A DNA stretch of 64,000 nucleotides from Citrus sinensis (Eukaryota; Streptophyta; Magnoliopsida; Sapindales; Rutaceae). The DNA is taken from contig NC_068557.1 of NCBI RefSeq assembly GCF_022201045.2, positions 20,499,501 to 20,563,500 of the forward strand, written 5' to 3'. The notes under the pieces are model-generated. The model did no database searches. It saw only the letters and a program-made list of their open reading frames with translations, and was not told the DNA's origin. A program made the translations under genes and the position numbers. Below are positions 1-11,798 of this stretch, piece after piece; the first letter of the stretch is position 1, and every line of letters starts with the position of its first letter.

Positions 1-760
1 GTATAAAATGGTACGAGCAGATGTGCCAAGAGTTGGCCGAACAGTTCCAATGGGCAGTAGCCCCAGAGGACGACATGATGGAACTGATGGGGATGAAACA
101 AGAGGAGCATGAGTCCCTTCAGGATTTTGTAAAGCAATATCACCGGGCCGTGCTAGATTTGGGAGCTTTTAATCACCCACAGGCGTTAAGGGGATTAAAA
201 GAAGGTGTAAAAATCGGTCGATTGTGGTATAACTTAAGAAGCCCCCTAGTGCAGAATTATTCAGCGGGGTATGAACAGGCGAGGCGAGATAGATTGAAAT
301 TGAAGAGGAGAAATCGGTAAGGATAAAGAGTGAACAGCTGGAAGAGCTGAGGCGAAAAGAACGGAGAGCCCCGAACAGGAGCAGATCGGGAAAGCGAGCT
401 AGGGAATCCTCAGTTATGGGCTGAATATCAGCTCGGTCCTGCCCTTACCTCATAGCTCAGAGACCACAACAGTTCCAACATAGCCGGGCCCAACCTTCGC
501 GCACCCTGTTCCCAGAGCGGTAACGAGAATTCAAGCAGATGGCTGCCCACCCTTATCACAACACTCCTAGAGCGTTACATGCAACTAGTTCCAGGGCTGG
601 ACGACCAGATCAGCTAGCGATTATACCAGCCCGAGATGACATTTATGATAGCCGAGCAGTTCAACTGGTAGACTAGAGCTTGGCATATAGACAGTACACT
701 CCATTAAAGATCTCCATGGAGGAATTGTATGAGAGGATCGAGGGATAAGGCATGTTGTAC
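1..760 (+). pseudogene. Retrotransposon gag region, partial and degraded
   Basis: The stretch at 21-320 translates to a helical, charged protein of the retrotransposon gag type, with the LQDFVKQYHRAVLDL segment typical of plant Ty3/gypsy capsid domains. The start lies outside the window. The sequence up to about 760 is proline- and arginine-rich coding-like DNA without a long open frame. It is a broken fossil; no functional claim is made. Confidence 0.8.
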
Positions 761-1891
761 CCTCCAGCCCCTATAACAAAACCGGCTCACCGACGGGATA
801 AGAGCAGATTCTGTAAATTTCACGACACCCACGGTCACACTATCAGCCAATGTCGTGACCTGAAGATTCAGGTAGAGGATTTAGTGAGAAATCGATACTT
901 GGATGAGTATGTAGATGGAGTGTCCCCTGTCATTGAATCACAGTACACGTGGGATGAAGGAGTTGAGAAGAGTCTGAAACGTGAAAAGCCGACCATCCGT
1001 GTGATAGCAGGAGGGTCAACATTGGCCGGGGATTCGAACAGAGCACGGAAGAACTATGGGAGATACGCCATGACTGGCAAAGAGGTGCTTCTCAATTTGC
1101 CAGCAGCCAAGAGAGTAAAAGTGTGGCAAGTTCCCATTATGTGGACGGAGGATAACGAAGAGGATATTTTGTATCCTCATGAGGATGCACTGGTAATTAA
1201 AGCATTGGTGGCTAGTACAGAATTGCGGCGAATACTGGTAGACACGGACAGCTCAGTCGATATTCTGTTTAAGTCGGCCCTAGATGATATGGGGATTTCA
1301 GATCTAAAGCTGGAGCGGACGAATACATCCTTGAAGGGATTTGGAGGAGGACGGTTAACTCCCATGGGGATCATTGAACTCCCGATTACTGTGGGGACAA
1401 AGTCGTTTGAAAGAACGATGATACTGGACTTTGTCGTGATAGAGGAAAGAAGCCCTTACCAAATGATATTAGGGAGACCGTTCATGAGGATAAGCCAATG
1501 CGTTATATCAACGCATTACTTGGCACTGGAATACAGAGTAAATGGAGTGGTTGGCGTAGTAAAATGCGACCAGAGGATGGCAAGGAGCTGTTATGCTACA
1601 GCAGCCAAGGAGACACTACAGGTTACTTCTCTAGATAATGCTGGAGATTCTAAAAAGGGTCGCCAAGAACCTATTGAGAAGCTAAAAGAGATTGTGGTAA
1701 GTAAAAGCAACCCGAGCAGAGTGATTAAGATCGGATCAGGATTGGTCGGGACAGTAAAAGGCGAGCTGGTAAAGTGCCTACAGTCCCATGCAGATATATT
1801 CGTCTGGTCTCACGAGGACATGCCAGGAATTGATAGCAGGGTAACTTGCCACAAGTTGGCAATCAAGAAGGGGGCGAGGCCGGTGATATAG
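752..1891 (+). pseudogene. Retrotransposon gag end and aspartic protease region
   Basis: The translation begins with a cysteine/histidine motif (CKFHDTHGHTISQCRDL), the zinc-knuckle-like end of gag in Tat-type elements. It then runs through the IRVIAGG segment to a retropepsin-like domain near positions 1190-1500, with an LVDTDSSVDIL active-site region and the ILGRPF segment that closes the fold. It is followed directly by the reverse transcriptase. Part of a broken element. Confidence 0.85.
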
Positions 1892-3190
1892 AAAAGGAGA
1901 TGCTTTAACCAGGAAAGGTGTGATGCCATAAACACCGAAGTGGAGAAGCTGTTGAAAGCAGGATTTATAAGGGAAAACAAGTATCCGGAATGGATTTCCA
2001 ATGTAGTACTGGTAAAAAAAGCCAACGAGAAGTGGAGAATGTGTGTGGACTTCACAGACCTCAATAAGGCATGCCCGAAGGACAGCTTTCCCCTACCTAA
2101 AATAGATCAGCTGGTGGACTCAACAGCAGGTCACAGTCTGCTCAGTTTCATGGATGCCTTTTCTGGATACAACCAGATACCCATGGACGAGCAGGATGAG
2201 GAAAGCACCACTTTTATAACTAACATGGGTTTGTTTTGCTATATGGTAATGTCTTTCGACCTAAAAAATGCATGAGCCACCTATCAAAGGTTGGTAAACA
2301 GGATCTTCAAACCGTTGATTGGACACACTATGGAGGTGTATGTGGATGATATGATTACAAAGTCCAAAGAGCCAAGGGATCATGTGAAGCATCTAGAAGA
2401 GACCTTTGAATTGCTGAGGAAGTACGAAATGAAGCTGAACTCAGACAAATGTGCATTCGGGGTCAGCTCAGGCAAGTTCTTGGGATTCCTGGTAAGCCAT
2501 TGAGGCCAACCCAGAAAAAATACGGGCGGTGACAGAAATGAGGTCCCCACGGACAGTTAAGGAGGTGCAGAGCCTTACATGGAAGTTGGCAGCATTCAAC
2601 CGATTTATCTCGCGGGCCACAGATAAATGCCACTCTTTCTTCCAAACCATAAAGAAAGGGAGAAAGATGGAATGGACATCAGAGTGCGAGAAAGCATTTG
2701 AGCAGCTGAAGGAATATCTGACCCGCGCCCCGTTACTATCGACTCCGAGAGAGGGTGACCAGCTGTTTCTGTACTTGGCAATCTCTAAATGGGCTACCAG
2801 CTTGGTATTAGTCAGGGAAGAAGAAGGAAAGCAACACCCGGTATACTACACAAGTAAGGTCCTGGTAGACGCAGAAACTAGATATCCATTGATAGAGAGG
2901 TGGGCACTGGGTCTAATAACGGCAGCACGAAAACTCCGACCATATTTTCAGGCCCACCAGATTGTTGTGATGACTGACCAGCCCCTTTGGCAAACACTTC
3001 AAAAACCAGATGCATCTAGTCGGTTAGTAAAATGGTCCGTGCAGCTAAGTGAATTTGACCTCTCCTATAGGCCCCGAGGAGTAATCAAAGCCCAAGCTTT
3101 GGCAGAATTTATGGTTGACCGAGCTGAGCTAGGGGAAGAAATTCGGGAGGAGCAACCAATAGAGCAGGAGAAAACAGAGGGGGTGTAGTT
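1892..3190 (+). pseudogene. Retrotransposon reverse transcriptase and first RNase H
   Basis: The reverse transcriptase is recognisable from the VDFTDLNKACPKDSFPLP and MDAFSGYNQI segments (about 2040-2190) and the YVDDMITKSK catalytic region (about 2338-2370). The connection and RNase H domains follow (about 2530-3120), with SKWATSLVLVREEEGKQHPVYYTSK and FDLSYRPRG segments typical of Ty3/gypsy RNase H. Several breaks interrupt the frame. Not expected to be active. Confidence 0.92.
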
Positions 3191-3533
3191 GGTAATGGTT
3201 GACGGATCATGTAGTGAGCAAGGATCCAGAGCGGGAGTTGTAATACGGAGCCCAGAAGGAACCGAAATAACGTATACAGTGAAGTTCGAATTCCAGCTCA
3301 CAAACAACCAAGCTGAATATGAAGCCTTTATCACCGGGCTCGGACTTGCACACGCTTTAAGAGTAGAGAAGGTAGAAATTCGATCAGATTCCCAATTGGT
3401 ATGTAATCAGCTCAATGATCAGTTCCAAGCAAGGGGAGAGAGGATGGGTCTTTATTTGAAGAAGGCGAAGCATATGGTCGGGCTTTTCCAAGAGGTGGAG
3501 GTAAAGCAGATATCCCGAAATGAGAATTACTGA
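3189..3533 (+). pseudogene. Second (archaeal/plant-type) RNase H domain of the retrotransposon
   Basis: Directly after the first RNase H is a second, different RNase H-like domain. It shows MVDGSCSEQGSRAGVVI, the NNQAEYEAFITGL segment and IRSDSQLVCNQL, the three acidic-motif blocks of the RNase HI fold in plant-type RNase H. A second RNase H at this position is known from Tat-lineage elements and separates them from Athila and other plant gypsy lineages. It lies between RNase H and integrase of the broken element. Confidence 0.88.
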
Positions 3534-4900
3534 GCGGATATGTTGGCTAGGATGGCTGCAATTGCAGATCCGAAATTACCTAAGTCGGTTCCATTAGAGG
3601 TAAGGACCTCGCCAAGTATAAGGGAGGAAGTAGAGGTGATGAGAGTAAGCACTGGTGAATCCTGGATGGACCCGATTCGCGCATATGTGCGCGATGGAGT
3701 TTTACCAGAAGACAAAAGGCAAGCAAGAAAATTAAAATGCCGAGCAGCGAGGTACACGCTACTAGATGGAATGCTGTACCGCCGAGGGTTCACCTTGTCC
3801 CTTTTGAGATGTTTGGATGACGAGGAGACAGATTATGTACTAAGGGAGATCCATAAAGGAATATGCGACAATCACTCGGGAGCAAGAACTTTAGCCTTCA
3901 AGGCACTCCAGTAAGGATACTTCTGGCCGACCATGCACCAGGATGCGAAAAAGATGGCAAAGAACTGTAAAACCTCCCAAAGCTTCTCTGAGATTCCTGC
4001 ACAACCCCCAGAAAAGCTGACCACTATGACATCCCCGTGGCCTTTCGCTCAATGGGGAATCGACTTGATTGGTTCGTTACCTAAGGGCCGAGGAGCGGCG
4101 ACACATGCAATTGTGGCAATAGACTACTTCACCAAGTAGGTAGTAGTGGGAGTCCTCAGCCAAATCACGGAGAGAAAGACAACGGATTTTATTTGGAAGA
4201 ATATCATCTGCAGATACGGGATCCCCTATGTCGTCATTACAAACAATGGGAGGCAATTTGACAACAGTAACTTCAGGGAATTTTACCGAAATTTGTGGGT
4301 GGACCTGAAGTTCTGCACCCCCGCACACCCCTAGGCAAATGGACAAGTGGAGGCAGCCAACAAAGTGATAAAAAAACTCTTGAAAATTAGATTGGGAGAG
4401 AAGAAGGGAGCTTGGGTTGACGAACTACCAGGAGTATTATGGGCCTACCGGATAACTCACAAAACCGCCACAGGGGAAACCCCCTTCGCTTTAACTTTTG
4501 GTCATGAGGCGGTAGTCCCAGCAAAAATTGGAGTGGGGACACATTGAACGGAATATTTCACTGAGGAGCAAAACGACGAGCAAATCTGCTTAAGCCTGGA
4601 CCTGCTTGAGGAGAAAAGGGAAGGGGTCTCGAAGAAAGTGGCCCAGTGTCAGCAAAAGGTCATGCGTTATTACAACAAGAACGTACGCGTGAGGCAGTTC
4701 CGAGCAGGAGATTGGGTACTTAGGAAGGTGAACCAAAACACCAGGGATCCTAACCATGGCGCTCTTGGCCCGAAATGGGAATGCCCATACAGGGTGATAC
4801 GAGCCACTGGACCAAGAGCTTATAAGTGAGCATACCAAGATGGACGAGACGTGAAGAGGTCGTGGAACGCCAAGCACTTAAAGAAGTATTTTCAGTAAGC
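3534..4900 (+). pseudogene. Retrotransposon integrase
   Basis: The zinc-binding N-terminal part (about 3780-3990, with HSGARTLAFKALQ and a HQDAKKMAKNC segment) is followed by the core domain (WGIDLIGSLPKG near 4060, then IPYVVITNNGRQFDN near 4220 and the [14 protein letters not shown] region near 4340). A C-terminal part follows with the RQFRAGDWVLRKV and PKWECPYRV segments (about 4690-4800), the GPY/F-type module of gypsy integrases. Frames are interrupted several times; fossil. Confidence 0.9.
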
Positions 4901-5021
4901 AAAGTGCTCTACTAAATCCTCATTTTGATAGGTTATTTTTATTAACTGCATGATGGCTTGTTGCGCATGTATATATTATGTATTTTTGTAATACATTCAA
5001 ATTTCAAATAAAGATGAATTC

Positions 5022-5875
5022 AGCATGAAATCCCCCTGCTAGCAAGCCCAATAAAAATTTTGCTAAGGTAAGTAAGTGCCTGCTTCTGCTCGGTCAACGA
5101 AAGACCAGCAGCTAATTTTACGAGAATTTTACTAAGGCAAGTAAGTGCATGTTTCTGCTCGGTCAACGAAAGACCAGCAGCTAATTTTACGAGAATTTTA
5201 CTAAGGCAAGTAAGTGTCTGCTTCTGCTCGGTCAACGAAAGACCAGCAACTAATTTCACGAAATTTTTACTAAGGCAAATAAATGCCTGTTTCTGCTCGG
5301 TCAACGAAAGACCAGCAGCTAATTTTATGAGAATTTTACTAAGGCAAGCAAGTGCCTATTTTTGCTCGGTCAACGAAAGACCAGCAACTAAATTTACGAG
5401 AATTTTACTAAGGCAAGTAAGTGCAGTCTTCTACTCGGTCAACGAAAGATCAGCAACTAATTTCACGAAAATTTTACTAAGGCAAATAAGTGTCTGTTTC
5501 TGCTCGGTCAACGAAAGACCAGCAGCTAATTTTACGAGAATTTTACTAAGGCAAGCAAGTGCCTGTTTCTGCTCGGTCAATGAAAGACCAGCAGCTAAAT
5601 TTACGAGAATTTTACTAAGGCAAGTAAGTGCATGTTTCTGCTCGGTCAACGAAAGACCAGCACCTAATTTTACGAGAATTTTACTAAGGCAAGTAAGTGT
5701 TTGTTTCTGCTCGGTCAACGAAAGACCAACAACTAATTTTACGAAAATTTTACTAAGGCAAGAAAGTGTATGCGTCTGCTCGGTCAACGAAAGACCAGCA
5801 GCTAATTCGACGAAAATTTTACTAAGGCAAGTAAATGCCTACTCCTGCTCGGTCCACTAAGGAACCAGCAGGCAA
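5022..5875 (+). repeat. Tandem array, 69-bp unit, about 12 copies, inside the retrotransposon
   Basis: The block CTCGGTCAACGAAAGACC recurs at an exact spacing of 69 bp from about 5089 to 5850, giving about 12 units with few substitutions and no indels seen in the spacing. Each unit also contains TTTTACTAAGGCAAGTAAGTG. Because 69 is 23 codons, the array stays open for long stretches in several frames on both strands. It lies between integrase and the antisense frame. Tandem repeats in this 3' region are known for Tat-lineage elements and can seed satellite DNA. Confidence 0.95.
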
Positions 5876-6019
5876 ACCAGATAAGTTGTCCAATTATTTT
5901 GTAGAAACAATCTATGAGCAAAAAACCAGACAAGAAAGCCAATAGAGAGCATCTAAAAATTTATAAATGTTCAATTGTTTACAAAACAAATACGAGTTTA
6001 TACAAAAAATAGACTTAAA

Positions 6020-8290
6020 GATTAAAAGAGTCAACGGCTCCAGCAGCTGAAGGATCAGCAATCTCGGGAGGTGAAGGATCAGCAGTCTCAGGAGGTGGGA
6101 GATCAGCAATACCAGAAGGAGGAGGCACGAACCCTTGACCCACTTCGAAAGCACGTCCCCCAGCTTCCCCCTCCTACACCCCATCCAAAGGAGCCTCCAC
6201 CTGCTCCTGCTCACCCTGCTCCTTATCTCCCTGGCCGGCCTCAGCCATATATCTCTCCACTTCAGCCTCCTGCTTGCTCATGTCCAGCTCGGGGTATTCT
6301 TCCTTAAGCACAGACATGATGCACTTATAGCTGAAAGCAACCCCGGAGTTATACTCGGCATCCAGCAGATTTGCCTTTCTCCTCAGCCAGCTGTTCACTC
6401 AGGGATTTGATCTCTCCCTCAAGGGCGGTCCTCAGAGTATCTCTTTCACTTTGAGTAGCCTGAAGATTGGACTTCAGGTCACCCAACTCACCCTCAAATT
6501 TGGAAGAAGTGGACTCAGCAACCGCAACTTTCTCCTCTAGCTCCGTAATCTGCCTGTTCAGCTCGGCTAGCTTCTCTTTCGAGCGATCAGCAGACTCAAC
6601 CCTCTTCTTCAAGTCCTGGTTCTCAGCTTGGAGCTTCCTCTCCTGGCGCGTGATCCTATTCTTGTAACAAGAGACTATGGTGGCCAACTTGAAGGAGACC
6701 CTTTGGACAGAACCAGCTAGTTTATTGATATTCATGCTCTCAATGTCCTGAACCATCTTCGGTCCCACTGACTTCCCATAGTCCCTCTGATACGGGGTCA
6801 GGTAATCACCCTGATCACGAGCTGGAAGATGGGAGGATCGGTCCCCAGAGCGTGTGCTGACCTCAGAACTCTTGTCAGTAGTTTTCTCCCTGACACTCTT
6901 ATAAGGTGGAGGAGGGGGCAGAGCAGGAACAGAAGCCTTAGAAGGGCCAACACTGACTTTCTTCAGAGGCGGAGGAGGGTTGCTGGAGCTGCTCGGAGCC
7001 CGACCACGCTTTTTGGTCATCGCACTGAGGATCTTGTTATCCATTCCAGCTGTTATGTCCACTAAACCAGAACCGACCAGGCTTGTTGGTGACAGGAGGT
7101 CTTGACAGGTAGACGCGTTCACCAGAGCAGTCTCCACCTGAAGCAAAGGTCGGTTCTCAAGCCCCCCGATCAAACCCCACGACTCTGAAATAGCAAAAAA
7201 GGTTAAAGAACCCAATAAGTTGTAATTTGATTAAGAATTTAGGCAAAAAATGAACGAACTGGGGTGACAAAATGTGTTGGAAGGTAAATATCACCACCCA
7301 ACGAATGAGGTGCAGGACACCAACTTCCCCTAGCGAAGAAGAATTTGTTCTTCTAATTTTAGCACGAAAAGGGGAAGCCGGTGATTGGTTTTCTCTTCGC
7401 AGAGCTCGACATGAAATAATACCAGCCTGCTTCTTTCGGGCTGCTCCTCAGCTGGTATAGATACTTCACTTCAACAAGGGAAGGCTCCTCTGATCTACAC
7501 CTCTCCCACAGCACATACATAGCTGAGAGAACCCTCCATCCGTTGGGATGTTGCTGACCTGGGGTCAGGTGCATACCACCCAGTATCTTAGCAAAATAGC
7601 GTTGAAGGGGCAGCCGAGCTCCTAATCTGAAACTCTCCAGGTGCATCGTCACATACTCCCGCGGAGGCCGACTAGGAACATCACCTTTCCCAGGAACCAC
7701 CAGGAGAACCTCCTCAGGAATGTTGTAAAGGTTCCTAAGCTTGAACAAATCAGTTTGGGTGGTGGCACAAGTTATGCAGTCAATAGGATAAGAATCTGCC
7801 TCTACCCTATGACAAAGGTTCCTTCTCCGAGGGGGTCCGCTCGGTCCGGAACTGCTCCCCTCACCATCACCAACTCCTTCAGGGACCCCAACCCCACCGA
7901 AGCTATGGTTCTCACCAGAGCCCGACGCAGGTCCACCTCTATTCCCTACAAGCTCTAGTTCGGGGGAGGGAGAAACAGCCAAGGGACATGGGTACTCAAG
8001 GGTATCCCTACCATGGGAGGGGCCTACACTACTAGAGGGGCGTAAAAAATCAGTGGGTATTGACAAGTTAAGGTTTGAATCCCCTACTTCTTCGTCACTC
8101 TCATCAGCAATTAACTTCCTCTTCCGATTTGACATACCGGAATCCCAAAAGAAAACAAAGAAAACAAAGAAAACTCGAGTATACGGATACAAAAGGGGGC
8201 AACACAGAACCCAATCAACAAGAACCAGAGAAGAAATTAAAAGCAATACCTGGATTGAACTGGTACTGATAGCGCGGCCGTGATAGAAGA
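6020..8290 (-). pseudogene. Antisense reading frame of the Tat-type retrotransposon
   Basis: On the strand opposite to pol there is protein-like sequence in blocks. One (7359-8290) begins MSNRKRKLIADESDEEVG and contains a globular part with VTMHLESFRLGARLPLQRYF, resembling the plant 'putative plant transposon protein' family. The other (6174-7215) is proline-rich, then strongly coiled-coil (long Glu/Lys/Leu stretch about 6390-6700). A non-coding stretch between the blocks looks intron-like. Tat-lineage elements are known to carry such an antisense frame; its role is not established. It is interrupted here and treated as a fossil. Confidence 0.7.
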
Positions 8291-8753
8291 AAAACCCAGC
8301 AAGTAGATACTTCGGACACGAGAAGTATAAGCAAAGTTCAAAGAGGGGGTTGGTTAACGACAGAGAGACGAATAACAAAACGATGAAGATTTAAGTCTAG
8401 GGATTTGAAACGAAAAGGGAAAAATGAAAGCATTTAAGTGATGGGGATGCTAGCTCACTCACCAAATATCGAGGTCAGATAGCCCGTCGTTTCAAATTTC
8501 AAATACGAAGAGTCTGGAGATGCCACGTCACTAACCGTTACAAGAGGCCAGGATAGATGTAAGCCCAGATATGCAATGGACATGCTCATTTAGGCCCATG
8601 CTCAGGTCGGAATCTCCCCAGAAGAAAAATGGTACCTCAGCCCGTCCCAGTAAACAGAAGATCAGATGAGAAGCTCCCCGGGTTGGTGAGATTTGACTAT
8701 CAGTTTATACTATTAACTCATTTCACTCGCAAGACCAGAAACTGGGGGACTGG

Positions 8754-9389
8754 TGTTAAGTAAATAAAAGCACCAGGTCGGCCATGCTAATATTTCCGCC
8801 CCGGCATGGATCACCTCAGCCAAGTGGTATGAGCAGAACACAGGGATAAACATGAGCCAACCAGAGACGAGTACCGACCAGGATAATATACCGACTAGAG
8901 TCATATACCGAGCCGATACCAATTCCCCAAAAAGCGGGAACACGATCCCAAAGAATCACGGTAGTTGCGCTTTTCCCAGAACCGTTGCTGGAGACGCGAG
9001 ATCCCACGTTTGCCCACAATGTAGCAGTTAAAGTCCCATGGGGGGCTGCCACTACCCGAAAAAGGGGGGATGAAGGGTAAATGGAAACGTGGGACAGCGG
9101 CTATAAAAGAAGAAGAAATCGATGAAGAATGAGACAAAAAAAACGGAGAGAGGGAAAACGCTGCCAAATTGCAACCAGGCTATTTTCTTACAAACTTCGA
9201 ATAAACTAGAAATCATTCTTGAATCCAAATTGCACTGTTTTCCCGTAAACACCTTGTGCTAACTTAGGCATCGGAGGGTTTACGCCGGCAAAACCACCGG
9301 CGTCTCTGATCCGTTTTTTGTGAACGCAGGTCTAGTAAGAGAAAGGAGAGTGATTCCAACCCCAGCGGTTCGAGCAACAGTTGATAACA
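8754..9389 (+). repeat. 3' LTR of the retrotransposon (borders tentative)
   Basis: A purine-rich AACTGGGGGAC stretch ending at 8750 looks like the polypurine tract. It is followed by TGTTAAG at 8754, a typical LTR start. A TATAAAA box at 9102-9108, in a setting unlike the flanking coding-like DNA, marks a U3 promoter, and AATAAA near 9200 could be the polyadenylation signal. The end is placed at TAACA (9385-9389), the inverse of TGTTA; CAACA at 9379 or CA at 9470 are alternatives. Without the second LTR the borders cannot be fixed. Confidence 0.6.
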
Positions 9390-11698
9390 TAAACGTTGGT
9401 AAAAGAATCTGGTCGGTCAAAGGGCGAGCAAATTTCAGCATCAACAACCGATATGGATTGTTATACCGCATTTAATATTGGCAACAAGGCAAAGCAATGG
9501 GTGCAGTATTCCCAATAAAGATGCAAATTGAAACAATGGAGCACATTTTATTGGTTTTATCGGGAGAAAAATCATCTTCATCATGAAAAAAAAAAATCTT
9601 ATTCGTCTTCATTAGTTTTCAAAAATGGCAGTCACCAAAGCAAATATGAAGAGAGAGAGTAGCATTAATGTTGTATCTCTTACTTTATTGAAATTCCAAA
9701 ATATTCAAAAATAATATATAGAGGCATAATGAAAAGAGGGAAATTTATAATTTTTGTTTTAAAATTTATTCAATATGTATCGCCATGTGTCCAACTATAA
9801 TTAATTGGTGGTTTCATATCAAATTATGACATGGAGTCTTAGATGTATTATAGAATTTATCCCCAATTAATTATAACATTACTCTTCATTTAATATTGTT
9901 ATTCTCCAAGAGATAACATACTTTTTTTTTCCCTTAATAGGAGAATAAACAAAGTCAAAATCAATTTTCTAATTTCCTACGTTCCTAAGACTCAAAATCG
10001 GATAATTAGCCAAATAATATTGTTCGAAAACCACCTGGTCGAGCACCCATGGGTCCCAACTTAGGATATCTGTTAAAATTAAGCTTTTGATCCCAAGTTT
10101 GCTCCAAAGTTGCTATTTGTCGTCCACATTGAGTTCAGTCTTCTCTGTCTTTGCTCAAGTTCAGCCATGCTGGTTCTTGCTTTTTCGTTTCCTTTGATAT
10201 AGTGTTGGTCCTCATGGAGCCAATTTTATCGAATGTGACCGGCCGAATTTTAATAACAATGATTCATATAAAACTTGTGGTGGCCCCAGAAGCAGTAAAA
10301 GCGACTAAACAAGGATGAGAAAAGTAGGGGAGAACAACGGGAGATTGCCTTAACAGTCAATAATTCATCGGGATCAAAGAGGTGTGAGTGGTTCTTCCGT
10401 CTCTAGTAATTAGCTCCCAAATTAATACGTTATTGTCTGAGATGATGGGGATTTGAGTAACAGCATTCAGTGAAATTATAAACTTGCTTATAAACAATGT
10501 AATGAAGATTGTTGACTCATGCTTGATCAATTTCTGCCACTAGATCAAACTGGATTGATCCAATTGCCGACGATCAACATCCGCATAATTTTACAAGTGT
10601 GGAATTATGCGCAAGAGAAGCACTATGTGCACTCATACACACACATGCATATGAGTTAGGTTCCACTAAAGAATCTTGTACTTCAACTCAATTACAGAAT
10701 CCAATGGTTTAATGGAACCTAACTCTGTAAATATATATACAATAAACCTTTAATGAATTAATAATATTGACACTATGAAAAGTTTATAAATTTAGTGAAT
10801 ATTAATATATCAATAAATTAATTATTCACTTGTGATAAAAAATTTTATTTCTAGAAAATATTATCACATTTATAATTTTTTTCTTTAATTTAGTATTTAT
10901 TGTGTTTTATTTAATAGTAGTTAATTGTCTTACACCAGTAGTAATCAAATTATTGTAGAGCTAGAAATGATATTGACTTCTAAATTAATTTCAAGAAGCG
11001 ACTAACAATACTGAGAACATATTTTACAAAAGTCACTTGACATATTATGTAAATTTAGTTTCAAAATTAGTAATTATTACCTTATATAGTAGGTAAGTCT
11101 TACAAGAAAATAGGATTTAAAAAAATCATTATTTTATAATTTATCAAATTATTAATTTATCACATTGACCTATCCCGAGTCACAAACAACAAAAATTATT
11201 ATTTAATTGAAGTTGTCAATTTAGCAAGTGCTGCTATCATTGTTGTTGTTACGCTAAAAAAAAAAAGACTCAAAATGTAATTTTTGATTCATCAATTCCC
11301 AAAAACCTAACAGCTATACTCGTTGATTTATATTTAAAAACCTTGGACAAACTCTGGTTAAGATTTAAAAAAAAAATCCATTAATTGAGTGTTAAGCAAA
11401 ACTTATCTCCACACTTAATACTAATCTGATAGATGCATATGCAGAAAAAGAGGGAGAGAAAAAAAAAAGGTGTGTAATATTGTGACTAGCCAACATTTTC
11501 TTTTTAAAAAACTAACTAATGTTTGTTCTTTACCAATTCATCTTGTGCAGGAAATATTTGCGGAAGATTAAAAAAAAAAAAGAATAAACACTAAAAATAG
11601 GAAATAAATTGAGCCACTGAGTTACGACAATAAGGAAAGGGGGCATAAAATTAGCTAAAGATTTGGTTGAAAATTTTTGTGGCATGAGCTTCCCTGAG
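9390..11698. other. Intergenic, AT-rich, no gene seen
   Basis: About 2.3 kb of AT-rich DNA between the retrotransposon and the polygalacturonase gene. I see no open reading frame with recognisable protein features, no clear terminal inverted repeats and no RNA gene. It has many A/T homopolymer runs. The right end holds the promoter of the next gene. Confidence 0.6.
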
Positions 11699-11703
11699 TG
11701 CAC

Positions 11704-11710
11704 TATAAAA
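11704..11710 (+). promoter_or_regulatory. Probable TATA box of the polygalacturonase gene
   Basis: CACTATAAAATG gives a good TATAAAA match 95 bp upstream of the start codon, leaving room for a 5' UTR of about 60 bp. It is the best TATA candidate upstream of this gene; no other control element was identified. Confidence 0.55.
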
Positions 11711-11798
11711 TGTTATCAGGAAGAAGCAAGATTTCATGCAATTCATCCAAAATCTCAAGTTAATTAAGAAATTAAATAAGTGCAGCTGAAACTAGAAC

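Larger units (their letters stand above)
1..9389 (+). mobile_element. Ty3/gypsy LTR retrotransposon, Tat lineage, 5' part outside window, broken
   Basis: Reading along the plus strand one sees gag-like sequence, an aspartic protease region, reverse transcriptase, RNase H, a second RNase H-like domain, integrase, a tandem-repeat array, an antisense reading frame and one LTR. The order protease-RT-RNase H-integrase is that of Ty3/gypsy elements. The extra RNase H and an antisense frame between integrase and the 3' LTR are known features of the Tat lineage (Tat, Retand, Ogre, Grande). The element is clearly a fossil: the coding part carries roughly ten or more breaks. The 5' LTR and primer-binding site lie to the left of the window, so age from LTR divergence cannot be estimated here. 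The right border is uncertain; see the LTR entry. Confidence 0.93.

Noticed and set aside
5020-5860. Open frames of 94, 177 and 118 codons across the 69-bp array
   Set aside because: The period is a multiple of three, so any frame without a stop in the unit stays open. The translations are just the same 23 residues repeated and appear on both strands.
5022-5875. Regularly spaced repeats that could look like a CRISPR array
   Set aside because: The whole 69-bp unit is conserved with no variable spacers, and the context is a plant retrotransposon.
9461-9470. LTR end at ACCGCA (9470)
   Set aside because: It ends in CA but lacks inverse match to the TGTTA start; TAACA at 9385-9389 fits better. 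Kept as an alternative only.
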